A DNA stretch of 41,408 nucleotides from Spirochaetales bacterium (GTDB lineage: Bacteria > Spirochaetota > GWE2-31-10), in NCBI GenBank assembly GCA_022508205.1, contig JAFLVQ010000003.1, positions 1-41,408 on the forward strand, given 5' to 3'. The notes beneath the pieces were generated by a model. The model saw nothing but the letters and a program-made list of their open reading frames with translations. It did no database searches and was not told the origin of the DNA. Positions 20,182-28,771 of the stretch are shown piece after piece; positions within the stretch are counted from its first letter, which is position 1, and each line of letters starts with the position of its first letter. The position numbers and the translations under genes are program-made.

Positions 20182-22867
20182 TCTCGTCCTATTGCTGATA
20201 TGTGCGGTGCAGCTGTTTTTTGCCGATGATTTGGAAGATTTTCGCGCAGCTTACGCTTTGTACAAAGACGGATTTTACGATGTCGCCGCAAGAGCTTTCG
20301 AGGAAACTGCGGCGCATTATCCTGCATCGTCGATGTATGATGATATGCTGTACTATCAAGCGATTGCACTGCTGAAACAAAACAAGATAAAGGAATCGTT
20401 GCCGCCGCTGTGGAAACTTTTCAATAAAAAAGATTACAAATATTACAAGGACGTTCTTTATTACCTTTCGCTGAACAACCACATGTTGGAAAATTACGGC
20501 GATTCGGAAAAAGCCGTTGCCCGACTTTTGCCGGTGGAAGAAGATTCGCAGCGTCGCGAGAAACTGCTCTATATTGCAATAAAGAATAATTTTTTGCTTA
20601 AAAAAAAATCGAAATGCTTTGCACTTGCTCAGGAATACGTCGACAATCCGAAGTTCGATACATATCGTGCGGACGTTTTGCGTATGCAGACTGATTTGTA
20701 TTTGCAGGAAGAAGATTATGAAAATGCGCTGATCAGAATGGATTTGCTGCTGCCTTACAATTCGTCACCGGAAGAATTGTCGGTACTGCGTTATAACTAT
20801 CTTTACGCATTGTATATGACAAATCGGGATAAAGACGCGGTGACTTTTTTTGAACACAGCGGTTTTGCTTTTTCGCAGGATTTGTATTTCCTCATGTCGG
20901 ATATTTATTATCGAAGAAAGCAGTTTGATAAGGCTTACGGGCTGCTCGATGAGATTTATAAAAATACAAAACTTGAAGAAGCGGCGCGGCGGCAGGCATT
21001 GATTGATTACGAGTGCGACAGATTCGGCAATGCGTTGACTTTGCTGGAGAATCGTACGAATGAAAATTATCTGCCATTTTTTAAAAGCGATTTGGCATAC
21101 AGAATCGGCAAAAAGGAAAAAAGCCTTTTTTATATTAAAAAAATTGCGCCCGAAAAAATGACGCAGAATGAATTGCAGCTGTATTATCAACTTGCTGCGG
21201 AATTGGAAAAAACAGATGAATATTATGTTTTTATCAAGCAGCCGGATTTATTGAATAAACTTGTAAAAGATGAGCGCAACCTTGTTTTGTATAATCTTGC
21301 GGTTTTTTGTTTTAATGAACAGCAGTATGACGATGCCGGAGTGCTGATGAAACGTTGGCTTGCGGAATTTTCCGGAGACGAACGATACGACAGCGTGCTT
21401 TATATGAGTGGTGTGACGCTGAATCATTTAAAGCGGTATCAAGAAGCGATTATCGAATTTACCAAGCTGCAAAAGTTCAACAAAAAAGACCGTATTTACT
21501 ATGAGTCGATGGTTGATAAAGGCGAAGCGTATTTTCTGCTGCTGGAATACGGAAGCGCCATACGCAGTTATGAAGAGTATCTTGCAAACAATGTAACATC
21601 GGAACGGAAAAAAGAAGCGCAGCTGCAGCTTGGCAATGCGTATTTTAACATCAAGCGTTACGAAAAAGCTTACAAAAATTATCTTAAATACGAAACCGAA
21701 TATGGTCGCAGTGCGATGATAGAACAAAAAATTGCGGAAACACTGTTGAAGAAAAAAGATTTCGGCGAGATTCAAAGTTATTTCGGCAGAAAGCGAAATT
21801 GGGAGCCGTATCCTTTTTTCGTATATTTGTATTCATGTTTTCAACGTGAGGATTATCAGGCTGTAGCTGCACAAAAAAATAATATATTGGACTATAAATC
21901 ATCTTCGTATTATGCGGATATGCTGTATATTTTTGTAATGGCATGTCAAAAAATACAGTCGGAAGATGAGCTTGTGTCGATTTACGAAAGTAATCGCAGT
22001 ATTCTGGATAATGACAGTGACTTGAAAATCAGAAAAGCACTGTTTAAATCTTTTCTTAAAATTCGCCGTATAGACCTTGCGAATGAGTTATTCATGGAAA
22101 AAGACAACGAGCTGCTGTATTTTCTCGGTGATGCTTATGCAAATGCGCTGTGTTTGGATGAAGCGGCATGGCATTTTATTTTACTGTTTGAACGCAATCC
22201 GCAGAATCTCAGTTATCCGCAGATGGTGAAAATTTACAAATTCATGTTTTCCGGAAAAAAGCTCGATGCCGCTTTGGCAGCTGCCGAATATCTTTGCCAG
22301 CTTTTCCCGAATGCGATTGAGCCGCAGCTTTATCGTTTCAATGTATTGTATTACGCAAATGACAGTGAGAAAATCAATCGGATGATGATAACGGATTCGC
22401 TGAAAGCTCGTGATTCGCTTTTTTATTCATTTGCATCGTATTCTGTCGAGTATTTGCAGAATCAAAATACCAAAAGTTATTTAAAAAATCTTCAGTCACT
22501 GCTTGATAAGGTTGATATTGACAAACCTGTTGTGCGTGAGATTGTGCGGATGATAATAGAAATCAGCCTGCGTACCGAAAATTACAAAACCGCAGCTTCT
22601 GTTTTGAATAAAATTCCGTCATCAAAAATGAATCATCTTGATGCCGAGATTCGGTACAACGAAGCGATTCTTTACGAAAAAAGCGGGAATCAAGACAAAG
22701 CGGTGGATTTGCTGCTGAAAATTTTCTATTTGTATCCGTCGGACGTGTTTTGGGTGGAAAAAAGCATTCGCGAAGTACTGCGAATCTATGAAGAACGCGG
22801 GGAAACGGAACGCAGCAGCCGAATAATCAAGATGTTTGAGGAAAAATATTTCCGTATGGATAAATGA
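20159..22867 (+). CDS. Large exported TPR-repeat protein
   Basis: Signal peptide [24 protein letters not shown]; many TPR-like helices (e.g. [49 protein letters not shown]); overlaps the clpC 3' end. Confidence 0.82.
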   Translation: MKTKKKGSLVLLLICAVQLFFADDLEDFRAAYALYKDGFYDVAARAFEETAAHYPASSMYDDMLYYQAIALLKQNKIKESLPPLWKLFNKKDYKYYKDVLYYLSLNNHMLENYGDSEKAVARLLPVEEDSQRREKLLYIAIKNNFLLKKKSKCFALAQEYVDNPKFDTYRADVLRMQTDLYLQEEDYENALIRMDLLLPYNSSPEELSVLRYNYLYALYMTNRDKDAVTFFEHSGFAFSQDLYFLMSDIYYRRKQFDKAYGLLDEIYKNTKLEEAARRQALIDYECDRFGNALTLLENRTNENYLPFFKSDLAYRIGKKEKSLFYIKKIAPEKMTQNELQLYYQLAAELEKTDEYYVFIKQPDLLNKLVKDERNLVLYNLAVFCFNEQQYDDAGVLMKRWLAEFSGDERYDSVLYMSGVTLNHLKRYQEAIIEFTKLQKFNKKDRIYYESMVDKGEAYFLLLEYGSAIRSYEEYLANNVTSERKKEAQLQLGNAYFNIKRYEKAYKNYLKYETEYGRSAMIEQKIAETLLKKKDFGEIQSYFGRKRNWEPYPFFVYLYSCFQREDYQAVAAQKNNILDYKSSSYYADMLYIFVMACQKIQSEDELVSIYESNRSILDNDSDLKIRKALFKSFLKIRRIDLANELFMEKDNELLYFLGDAYANALCLDEAAWHFILLFERNPQNLSYPQMVKIYKFMFSGKKLDAALAAAEYLCQLFPNAIEPQLYRFNVLYYANDSEKINRMMITDSLKARDSLFYSFASYSVEYLQNQNTKSYLKNLQSLLDKVDIDKPVVREIVRMIIEISLRTENYKTAASVLNKIPSSKMNHLDAEIRYNEAILYEKSGNQDKAVDLLLKIFYLYPSDVFWVEKSIREVLRIYEERGETERSSRIIKMFEEKYFRMDK

Positions 22868-22874
22868 GGAAGTC

Positions 22875-23093
22875 TCAGTTTTTGTCAATGATTTCCGACA
22901 ATGTCGATTCTGCAAAATCCTTGTAAGCTGTGCTTATTGCCTGTTTTACTTATTCCGAAACGCAAAATGAAGTCGGAATCGGCATAAATAAATGATAAAT
23001 ATCGATATGTAATACTTCCGAAATCTGTGATAACGTTTTCTCACTGGGGCAAGCGCGGGAAAATTCTATATTTTTTATTGTTTTTCCCACCAA
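22875..23093 (-). pseudogene. Remnant of XRE-family helix-turn-helix regulator
   Basis: Reverse strand reads LVGKTIKNIEFSRACPSEKTLSQISEVLHIDIYHLFMPIPTSFCVSE*VKQAISTAYKDFAESTLSEIIDKN*; internal TAA, no start, N-terminal half missing. Confidence 0.75.
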
Positions 23094-23126
23094 TCAGTTC
23101 CGCTGTGGAACATGGGCTTGATCGAA

Positions 23127-23162
23127 AGACCGTAATTCCATTATGGAATTGCGGTCTGACAC
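23127..23162 (+). repeat. Dispersed palindromic repeat copy
   Basis: AGACCGTAATTCC-ATTAT-GGAATTGCGGTCT then GACAC; between convergent coding regions. Confidence 0.75.
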
Positions 23163-23165
23163 TTG

Positions 23166-23648
23166 TTAAAACTTGTACCCGAATTTTTTCAATAATTCCC
23201 GACGGGCTTTTTTATCGGAATCATTTTCTGTGCCTTTCGGAGAAACTCCGTCTATCACGCCGATAATTCCGGCACCGCCGTTTGCTTCTGCGGTCAGAAT
23301 TGTAACGGGATTTGCAGTAGCACAAAAAATTCTCGCAACTTCGTCACAATTTTTTATTTTTGCCATGACTTGAATCGGAAATGCATTTTTCAGCAGTATT
23401 ACAAATGTGTGACCGGCGGCAGTTTCATTCATCATCTCGACAGCTTTTTTTTCAAGCTCATTATCATTACTTTGATAACGGACTAAAGCCTCGCCCGATG
23501 CTTCATTAAAAGCAATCGCATATTTAGCCTGAGGGATGCTTGCTGCCACAATTTCTGCCAAATCGTCGACGGTTTTGATAAAGTGGCTCTGTCCCCAAAT
23601 CATATTGATTTCTCCGCCGAGGTCAAAAAAATGCGTTTTAATTTCCAT
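23166..23648 (-). CDS. Adenosine-specific kinase family protein (COG1839-like)
   Basis: AIAFNEASGEALVRYQSNDNELEKKAVEMMNETAAGHTFVILLKNAFPIQVMAKIKNCDEVARIFCATANPVTILTAEANGGAGIIGVIDGVSPKG. Confidence 0.82.
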   Translation of the reverse strand: MEIKTHFFDLGGEINMIWGQSHFIKTVDDLAEIVAASIPQAKYAIAFNEASGEALVRYQSNDNELEKKAVEMMNETAAGHTFVILLKNAFPIQVMAKIKNCDEVARIFCATANPVTILTAEANGGAGIIGVIDGVSPKGTENDSDKKARRELLKKFGYKF

Positions 23649-23660
23649 GATAGTAACTCC

Positions 23661-25361
23661 TTATTGCTTTTTATAACGCAGCATATTTTCAAGAATTTTC
23701 CGCTGCGGATTATTTGCAGCTGAGTAATGCACAATATGTATATTTTTGCGCTGCACATTTTTTCCGCTTACAAACATTGCCGTAGAAATTGTCTGCGGTG
23801 TGGGCGTAAAATCTTGATACTGCCTCGTACTGATGTTGTACTTTAACAAAAAATTGCCGACTGCACGAGCACTGTCGTTTGTGCTGCCCGGATGCGATAG
23901 AATTAAATACGGCAAAATATAAAAATTCAAATGATTCTTCTTTTTAATTTGTTCAAAAAAATCAATAAACCGTATAAATTCCTTTGCCGGTGGTTTTCGC
24001 ATAAGCTGCAAAATGTCATCGCAGAAATGTTCCGGTGCAATCTTCAAATGACCGGAAGTAAAATTACAGATTATTTTTTCGGCAGCGGCTTGCTCTTCCA
24101 ATGCCATGTCATAGCGAATCCCCGAATTTACGAATACGTGCTTTACTTCGGGAAGTCCTTTGATTTTAAACAGTAAATCGGCGTAACTCTTTTGGTTCAT
24201 CTGTAAATTGGAGCAAGGTGACGGGAAAAGGCACTTCGGGTCTTTGCAGCCGCCGACTTTGCAGACCGACGCATACATATTTGCCGTAGGACCGCCGACA
24301 TCGGTAATTGTTCCGTGAAAATTTTTCAGTTCTGCGATTTTTTTTACTTCCGCAATGATTGATTTTTCGCTTCTTCTGCTTATGATCGGCCCCTGATGCG
24401 AAGCTATTGCGCAGAAGCTGCAGCGTCCAAAGCAGCCGCGATGTGACGTTACCGAGTGCTGAATCATCTTCCACGCCGGAACCCGTTCGCAGTATTCCGG
24501 GTAATTGCGTCTGTACGGCAGCGAGTAAACGGCATCCATTTCATCTTGAGTCAGCAGCGGCTGCGGTCTGAAAGATGCAACAATATTATTTCCGTCTTGC
24601 TGATAAAGCCCGCTGGCTGTTTCATGCACCATATTGGCTTCTATTAGCGACGTTGCGGTCAACAGTTTTTCTTTATTATCGATAATTTCTTCGTACGACG
24701 GAAGCCTAAGCAAATTGTTGCATTCTTCCGGTTTGATTTTAATGACGGTACCTTCGATTCCTTTTAAATTCTGGTGAGTTTTAATGCGGTGAGCAATTTC
24801 CGTCATTGATTTTTCACCCATTCCGTAGCTGATAATGTCCGCTTTGCTGTCAATCAAAATGGAATGGCGGATTTTATCCTGAACATAATCGTAATGTGCG
24901 AAACGACGCAGCGAAGCTTCAAGCCCTCCCAGTACAATAGGAATATTTTTGTAGCGCTGTTTTAAAAAAGATGTGTACACAATTGTTGCTCTGTCCGGTC
25001 GTTTTTGGTGTCCGTCGGGGAAGAGAGGATTTGCGTCAATGGAAAAATCATCGGTTTTTCTTCTGCTGCGAGTTCCGGTGTAATTGTTTACAACACTGTC
25101 GATGTTTCCGGCTGTTATGCCGATGAAAAGCCGAACTTCCGGTAAAATATGTAAAGTCTGCACGTTTCTGTAGTCCGGCTGGCTCCAAATTGCCACACTG
25201 TAACCTTCATTTTCCAAAACACGCGCGATTATTGCAATTCCGAATGAAGGATGATCCAAATACGCATCGCCTGTAACGAGCAGAATATCGACAGTCTGAA
25301 GATATTTTTTTGTTTCCGGTAGAAAAAAAAGATTATCGGCAGGATTGTCGTCGCTTATCAA
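23661..25361 (-). CDS. ygiQ: YgiQ family radical SAM protein
   Basis: DILLVTGDAYLDHPSFGIAIIARVLENEGYSVAIWSQPDY; HRGCFGRCSFCAIASHQGPIISRRSEKSI (CxxxCxxC); KIAPEHFCDDILQLMRKP. Confidence 0.92.
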   Translation of the reverse strand: MISDDNPADNLFFLPETKKYLQTVDILLVTGDAYLDHPSFGIAIIARVLENEGYSVAIWSQPDYRNVQTLHILPEVRLFIGITAGNIDSVVNNYTGTRSRRKTDDFSIDANPLFPDGHQKRPDRATIVYTSFLKQRYKNIPIVLGGLEASLRRFAHYDYVQDKIRHSILIDSKADIISYGMGEKSMTEIAHRIKTHQNLKGIEGTVIKIKPEECNNLLRLPSYEEIIDNKEKLLTATSLIEANMVHETASGLYQQDGNNIVASFRPQPLLTQDEMDAVYSLPYRRNYPEYCERVPAWKMIQHSVTSHRGCFGRCSFCAIASHQGPIISRRSEKSIIAEVKKIAELKNFHGTITDVGGPTANMYASVCKVGGCKDPKCLFPSPCSNLQMNQKSYADLLFKIKGLPEVKHVFVNSGIRYDMALEEQAAAEKIICNFTSGHLKIAPEHFCDDILQLMRKPPAKEFIRFIDFFEQIKKKNHLNFYILPYLILSHPGSTNDSARAVGNFLLKYNISTRQYQDFTPTPQTISTAMFVSGKNVQRKNIHIVHYSAANNPQRKILENMLRYKKQ

Positions 25362-25405
25362 TTTACATATCTCCCATACTTTCAGCTCTTTTGCTTACAA
25401 ACAAG

Positions 25406-26707
25406 CTATGAATTAATAAACTCGACCATTTTATCACGAATTAAGCAAAATATTTTTCTGCGCTTTTCATTGTCTTCTTCCAATGATGTAAGGCGAATTC
25501 CATTGATTTTGGAATAAAAACTTGTCAGCGGAACTGTTATGATTCCCGTAGAACCAAGTAGGTAATAAACAAAACGCTTGTCATCCGCAATTTTACCTCT
25601 GCATAATTTTTCGATTTCTTCCTTTATAATAGGGTTTTCGATTGGTAATGTTTTGCTTTTATCAAGGATGCCGTCTTCAAACAACACCGTCATATAAAAT
25701 GCTCCGCGCGGCTGGATAAATTTAATGCCTTTTGTCGAACCGAAAATTTCTTTGGCTTCATTTGCGCGGTGTTCAAACTTATCTACGCGCATTTTCAGGT
25801 GTGACGGATAATTTTTGTGTCCCATTATAATCGGGATAGATTTTTGGGGCAAAGTTGTAGAACATACTTCCAACCGTTTAGCTTTTAATATCGTTTCGAT
25901 ATATTTTGCGAACTGAGGATCTTTGTTTTTATTGTAGACTTCCATCCAACCGCATCGGGAACCCGGCCAAGGATATTCTTTACTGATGCCTTTAATGCTG
26001 ATTCCGCAGGCGTCACCTATTACTTCGGCAAGTTTCACAGGTTCACCGTTTGAATATACCAATTCATTATAAATTTCATCGCAAATTACAAACAGATCGA
26101 GTTCGCGCGCAATTTCACAGATACGTTTTAAATTTGCTTTGGAAATAGTTGCACCGGTGGGATTGTGAGGATTTATGATTAAAATTCCGGCAATCGAATC
26201 GTTATACTTTGCTTTATTGTAAATTTCATCGACATCGGGTTCCCAATTGTTGTTTGGGTCGAGTCGGTAGGTAAGATGTTCGTATCCGGAATGAGATGCC
26301 TCTGCCGATGAATGAGATGAGTATGCCGGAGTCGGTCCTATTACACGCGCTTCTCTTTTTAAATGACCGAAAATTTTTGCGACGGCATCTCCGAGTCCGT
26401 TGAAAAAATAAATATCATCGGCCGTAATTTTGCACCCGTTCAGTGCATTTACTTTTGCAGCAAGAAATTCCCTCGTTGCAAGAACGCCCTGTGTGTTGCA
26501 GTATGCCCATGTTTCGTCTTTATCAATCAATTTTTTTATTTCTTCTTTTATCCACGGAGCGACTTTTTCCCCTTTTGCTATGGGATCTCCGATGTTTTCG
26601 TATGTCAATTTCAAGCCTAATTTCTCAAGTTTTTCGGCTATTACTACAATTTCGCGAATTTCGTATGAAAGTGAATCGGCTCCTGCCGGTACAATGTCTC
26701 TTCTCAT
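25406..26707 (-). CDS. PLP-dependent class I/II aminotransferase
   Basis: INPHNPTGATISKANLKRICEIARELDLFVICDEIYNELVYSN, GISKEYPWPGSRCGWMEV. Confidence 0.88.
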   Translation of the reverse strand: MRRDIVPAGADSLSYEIREIVVIAEKLEKLGLKLTYENIGDPIAKGEKVAPWIKEEIKKLIDKDETWAYCNTQGVLATREFLAAKVNALNGCKITADDIYFFNGLGDAVAKIFGHLKREARVIGPTPAYSSHSSAEASHSGYEHLTYRLDPNNNWEPDVDEIYNKAKYNDSIAGILIINPHNPTGATISKANLKRICEIARELDLFVICDEIYNELVYSNGEPVKLAEVIGDACGISIKGISKEYPWPGSRCGWMEVYNKNKDPQFAKYIETILKAKRLEVCSTTLPQKSIPIIMGHKNYPSHLKMRVDKFEHRANEAKEIFGSTKGIKFIQPRGAFYMTVLFEDGILDKSKTLPIENPIIKEEIEKLCRGKIADDKRFVYYLLGSTGIITVPLTSFYSKINGIRLTSLEEDNEKRRKIFCLIRDKMVEFINS

Positions 26708-26786
26708 GTAAGAGCCCCCTGCTTATCTCAGAATTGATAAACTCGCCAGTCGTTATAATCGAAAATTATTATGATGTAAAGGCTTT

Positions 26787-26837
26787 GCAGGGGACAGGCC
26801 CTAATGCCAAGTTGGAATACAGGTCTGTTCCCATTGC
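26787..26837 (+). repeat. Dispersed palindromic repeat copy
   Basis: GCAGGGGACAGGCCCTAATGCC-aagtt-GGAATACAGGTCTGTTCCCATTGC. Confidence 0.7.
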
Positions 26838-26927
26838 ACAATGAACAACCTACCGGCAGTGCTTAAATTCCAAAATAGAATGGGAATATCGATAAAAGCA
26901 CAATTAGTTTAATATATAATTAAATTG

Positions 26928-26956
26928 TTGACTTATTTTTTTTTTTTTTTTACAAC
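26928..26956 (+). promoter_or_regulatory. Promoter with 16-nt poly-T tract inside the -35/-10 spacer
   Basis: TTGACT (26928-26933), 17-nt spacer, TACAAC (26951-26956); T16 at 26936-26951. Confidence 0.5.
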
Positions 26957-26989
26957 CTCATAAATTATTATTATATGGAGGTCATTAAT

Positions 26990-27307
26990 ATGACAAAAAA
27001 ATTTTTTAGTGCTTTGGTAGTATTGAGTATTGCGGCAATGATGTTTTTAAGCAGCTGTACCGCTGCAGGTGTGGAATGCGGTTTGATTGGAAAATGGGAG
27101 TATAAAGAAGGGTTTGTTACAACAACAGTTGAAATCACAAACGACGACAAATGTAAAATTGACGGTGTTGAATTTGAGGTTGAATCAGTAGACGATCATG
27201 TAATTAAAATCAAAAATTCTGGTTCTGTAGAATATAAGAATTTAGGTTGCGATTCTGTTGAATTTAAAGTAGGCGGTGCTTGGTTTGAATTTTCCAAAGT
27301 TAATTAA
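26990..27307 (+). CDS. Small lipoprotein, unknown function
   Basis: MTKKFFSALVVLSIAAMMFLSSCTAAG lipoprotein signal; GGAGG upstream of ATG 26990; mature part of about 80 aa. Confidence 0.75.
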   Translation: MTKKFFSALVVLSIAAMMFLSSCTAAGVECGLIGKWEYKEGFVTTTVEITNDDKCKIDGVEFEVESVDDHVIKIKNSGSVEYKNLGCDSVEFKVGGAWFEFSKVN

Positions 27308-27334
27308 TCTGCATTTGTAGAAGAGTTATTTGCA

Positions 27335-27386
27335 AAGTGTCAGACCTCAATTCCAAGTCGGAATACAGGTCTGACACTTTTTTTGT
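27335..27386 (+). repeat. Dispersed palindromic repeat copy, probably acting as a terminator
   Basis: AAAGTGTCAGACCTCAATTCC-aagtc-GGAATACAGGTCTGACACTTTTTTT; near-perfect hairpin plus T-run between convergent genes. Confidence 0.85.
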
Positions 27387-27398
27387 TACTTGCGGCGA

Positions 27399-27791
27399 TT
27401 ATTCGTTTAACAATCTCTTCTCCGAATGTTCCATTATTTTGTCATAATGCTCTATTTTATACTTCAGCCGCTCGGCACCTTTTCGCATCGCTTCTATTCT
27501 ATCCAACAGAGCTTCATATTCTTTCGTTAATATAGCTTTTCTTGCTTCCCGAGTGGACACTCCCTGCGAAAAGAGCGATATATATTCCACAAGAGATTCG
27601 ACCGGAATCATTGCTTCGCGCATGCATTTGATGAACTCAATCCAGTTTAAATCTTTTTCCTGATAATCTCGCAGTCCGCTTGATGTGCGAGTTACCATTG
27701 GAAGAAGTCCGATTCTTTCATAATAACGCAGGGTATCCGTACTCAAACCACATTTTTTTGCAACTTCGGAAATTGTCACTTTTCTCTCCAA
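27399..27791 (-). CDS. MerR-family regulator, AdhR/NmlR-like
   Basis: TISEVAKKCGLSTDTLRYYERIGLLPMVTRTSSGLRDYQEKDLNWIEFIKCMREAMIPVESLVEYI; Cys56 in the FIKCMR context typical of NmlR/AdhR-type proteins. Confidence 0.88.
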   Translation of the reverse strand: MERKVTISEVAKKCGLSTDTLRYYERIGLLPMVTRTSSGLRDYQEKDLNWIEFIKCMREAMIPVESLVEYISLFSQGVSTREARKAILTKEYEALLDRIEAMRKGAERLKYKIEHYDKIMEHSEKRLLNE

Positions 27792-27839
27792 ATTGTTTAT
27801 TTAAAAAGCATTGCTTATACAACGAATTATCGATTTAAA

Positions 27840-27877
27840 AAATCATAAATTATGATTCAAAATCATAATTTATGATT
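27840..27877. promoter_or_regulatory. Tandem 17-bp palindromes forming a larger inverted repeat, putative operator
   Basis: AATCATAAATTATGATT-ca-aAATCATAATTTATGATT between the MerR gene and the divergent YczE-like gene. Confidence 0.5.
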
Positions 27878-27928
27878 TATTTATTGATATATCTATAATC
27901 AAGCAGATTCTGTTGAATTCATTTGTGT

Positions 27929-27946
27929 ATACAGTATAGACTGTAT
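27929..27946. promoter_or_regulatory. Perfect inverted repeat, putative operator
   Basis: ATACAGT-ATAG-ACTGTAT upstream of the YczE-like ORF. Confidence 0.4.
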
Positions 27947-28002
27947 TTGAAAATAACTGAAATGATTTGTGGTTTTGTTCGATAAAAAAGGCAGTATCCA
28001 AA

Positions 28003-28665
28003 ATGAAAAATTTAAAAATCGGAATTCCCCTGTATTTTGCGGGACTTTTCATTATGACAATCGGCATATCATTGTCTGTCAAATCCGATCTCGGAGTTTC
28101 TCCTCTGAGTACGATTCCGTATACTATGACATGCGTTTGGGGGATCGAAATGGGAAACGCCACTATTATCTTTCACTGCGTACTTGTGTTGATTCAGCTG
28201 ATAGTTTTGCGAAAAGATTTCAGTCTGCTGATTCTTCTTCAAATTCCGGTTGGAATTGTATTCGGAAAATGTACTACTTTTTGCAATTACCTCGTCTCGT
28301 TTCTTCCTGATGTGCAAAATATTCCGATTAGGCTGTTGATGATTATCGCAAGCTGCGTTCTTGTGGCATTGGGAATTTTTTTGTATGTACCGACAAATAT
28401 CGTTCCGCTTGCCGGTGAAGGCTGCATGACGGCTGTTTCACGCGTCGCGGGAATTGAATTTTCAAAGGTAAAAATCGTGTTTGACTGTTTGATGGTATGT
28501 ATATCGGCAGCAGTGAGTCTTATTACGATACACGAATGGGCAAGTGTCGGTGTCGGAACCGTAATTGCGGCAATTCTTGTCGGCATTATTTTGGGATTTA
28601 TGGTAAGAAAATTCGGCCCTATTCGCGACCGTATTCTTGGGTACGCGCAATTCTCGGATATGTAA
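28003..28665 (+). CDS. YczE/YyaS/YitT-like integral membrane protein
   Basis: YFAGLFIMTIGISLSVKSDLGVSPLSTIPYTMT, LVALGIFLYVPTNIVPLAGEGCMTAVSRVAGIEFSKVKIVFDCLMV; several TM helices. Confidence 0.8.
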   Translation: MKNLKIGIPLYFAGLFIMTIGISLSVKSDLGVSPLSTIPYTMTCVWGIEMGNATIIFHCVLVLIQLIVLRKDFSLLILLQIPVGIVFGKCTTFCNYLVSFLPDVQNIPIRLLMIIASCVLVALGIFLYVPTNIVPLAGEGCMTAVSRVAGIEFSKVKIVFDCLMVCISAAVSLITIHEWASVGVGTVIAAILVGIILGFMVRKFGPIRDRILGYAQFSDM

Positions 28666-28695
28666 TCAATCGAATAAAAATTTACAAAAAAAACC

Positions 28696-28726
28696 TTGAC
28701 TTGGAGTTTACTCTAAATTGTAGACT
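28696..28726 (+). promoter_or_regulatory. MerR-type promoter (19-bp spacer with inverted repeat)
   Basis: TTGACT (28696-28701), 19-nt spacer, TAGACT (28721-28726); TTGGAGT-tt-ACTCTAA dyad at 28701-28716. Confidence 0.7.
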
Positions 28727-28771
28727 CGCCCTGTTAAAACAAAAACAGAACAAATTAATTGGAGGCATGAC

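Noticed and set aside
23027-23266. Plus-strand ORF of 79 aa
   Set aside because: Runs through the XRE remnant, the palindromic repeat and the antisense end of the adenosine-specific kinase.
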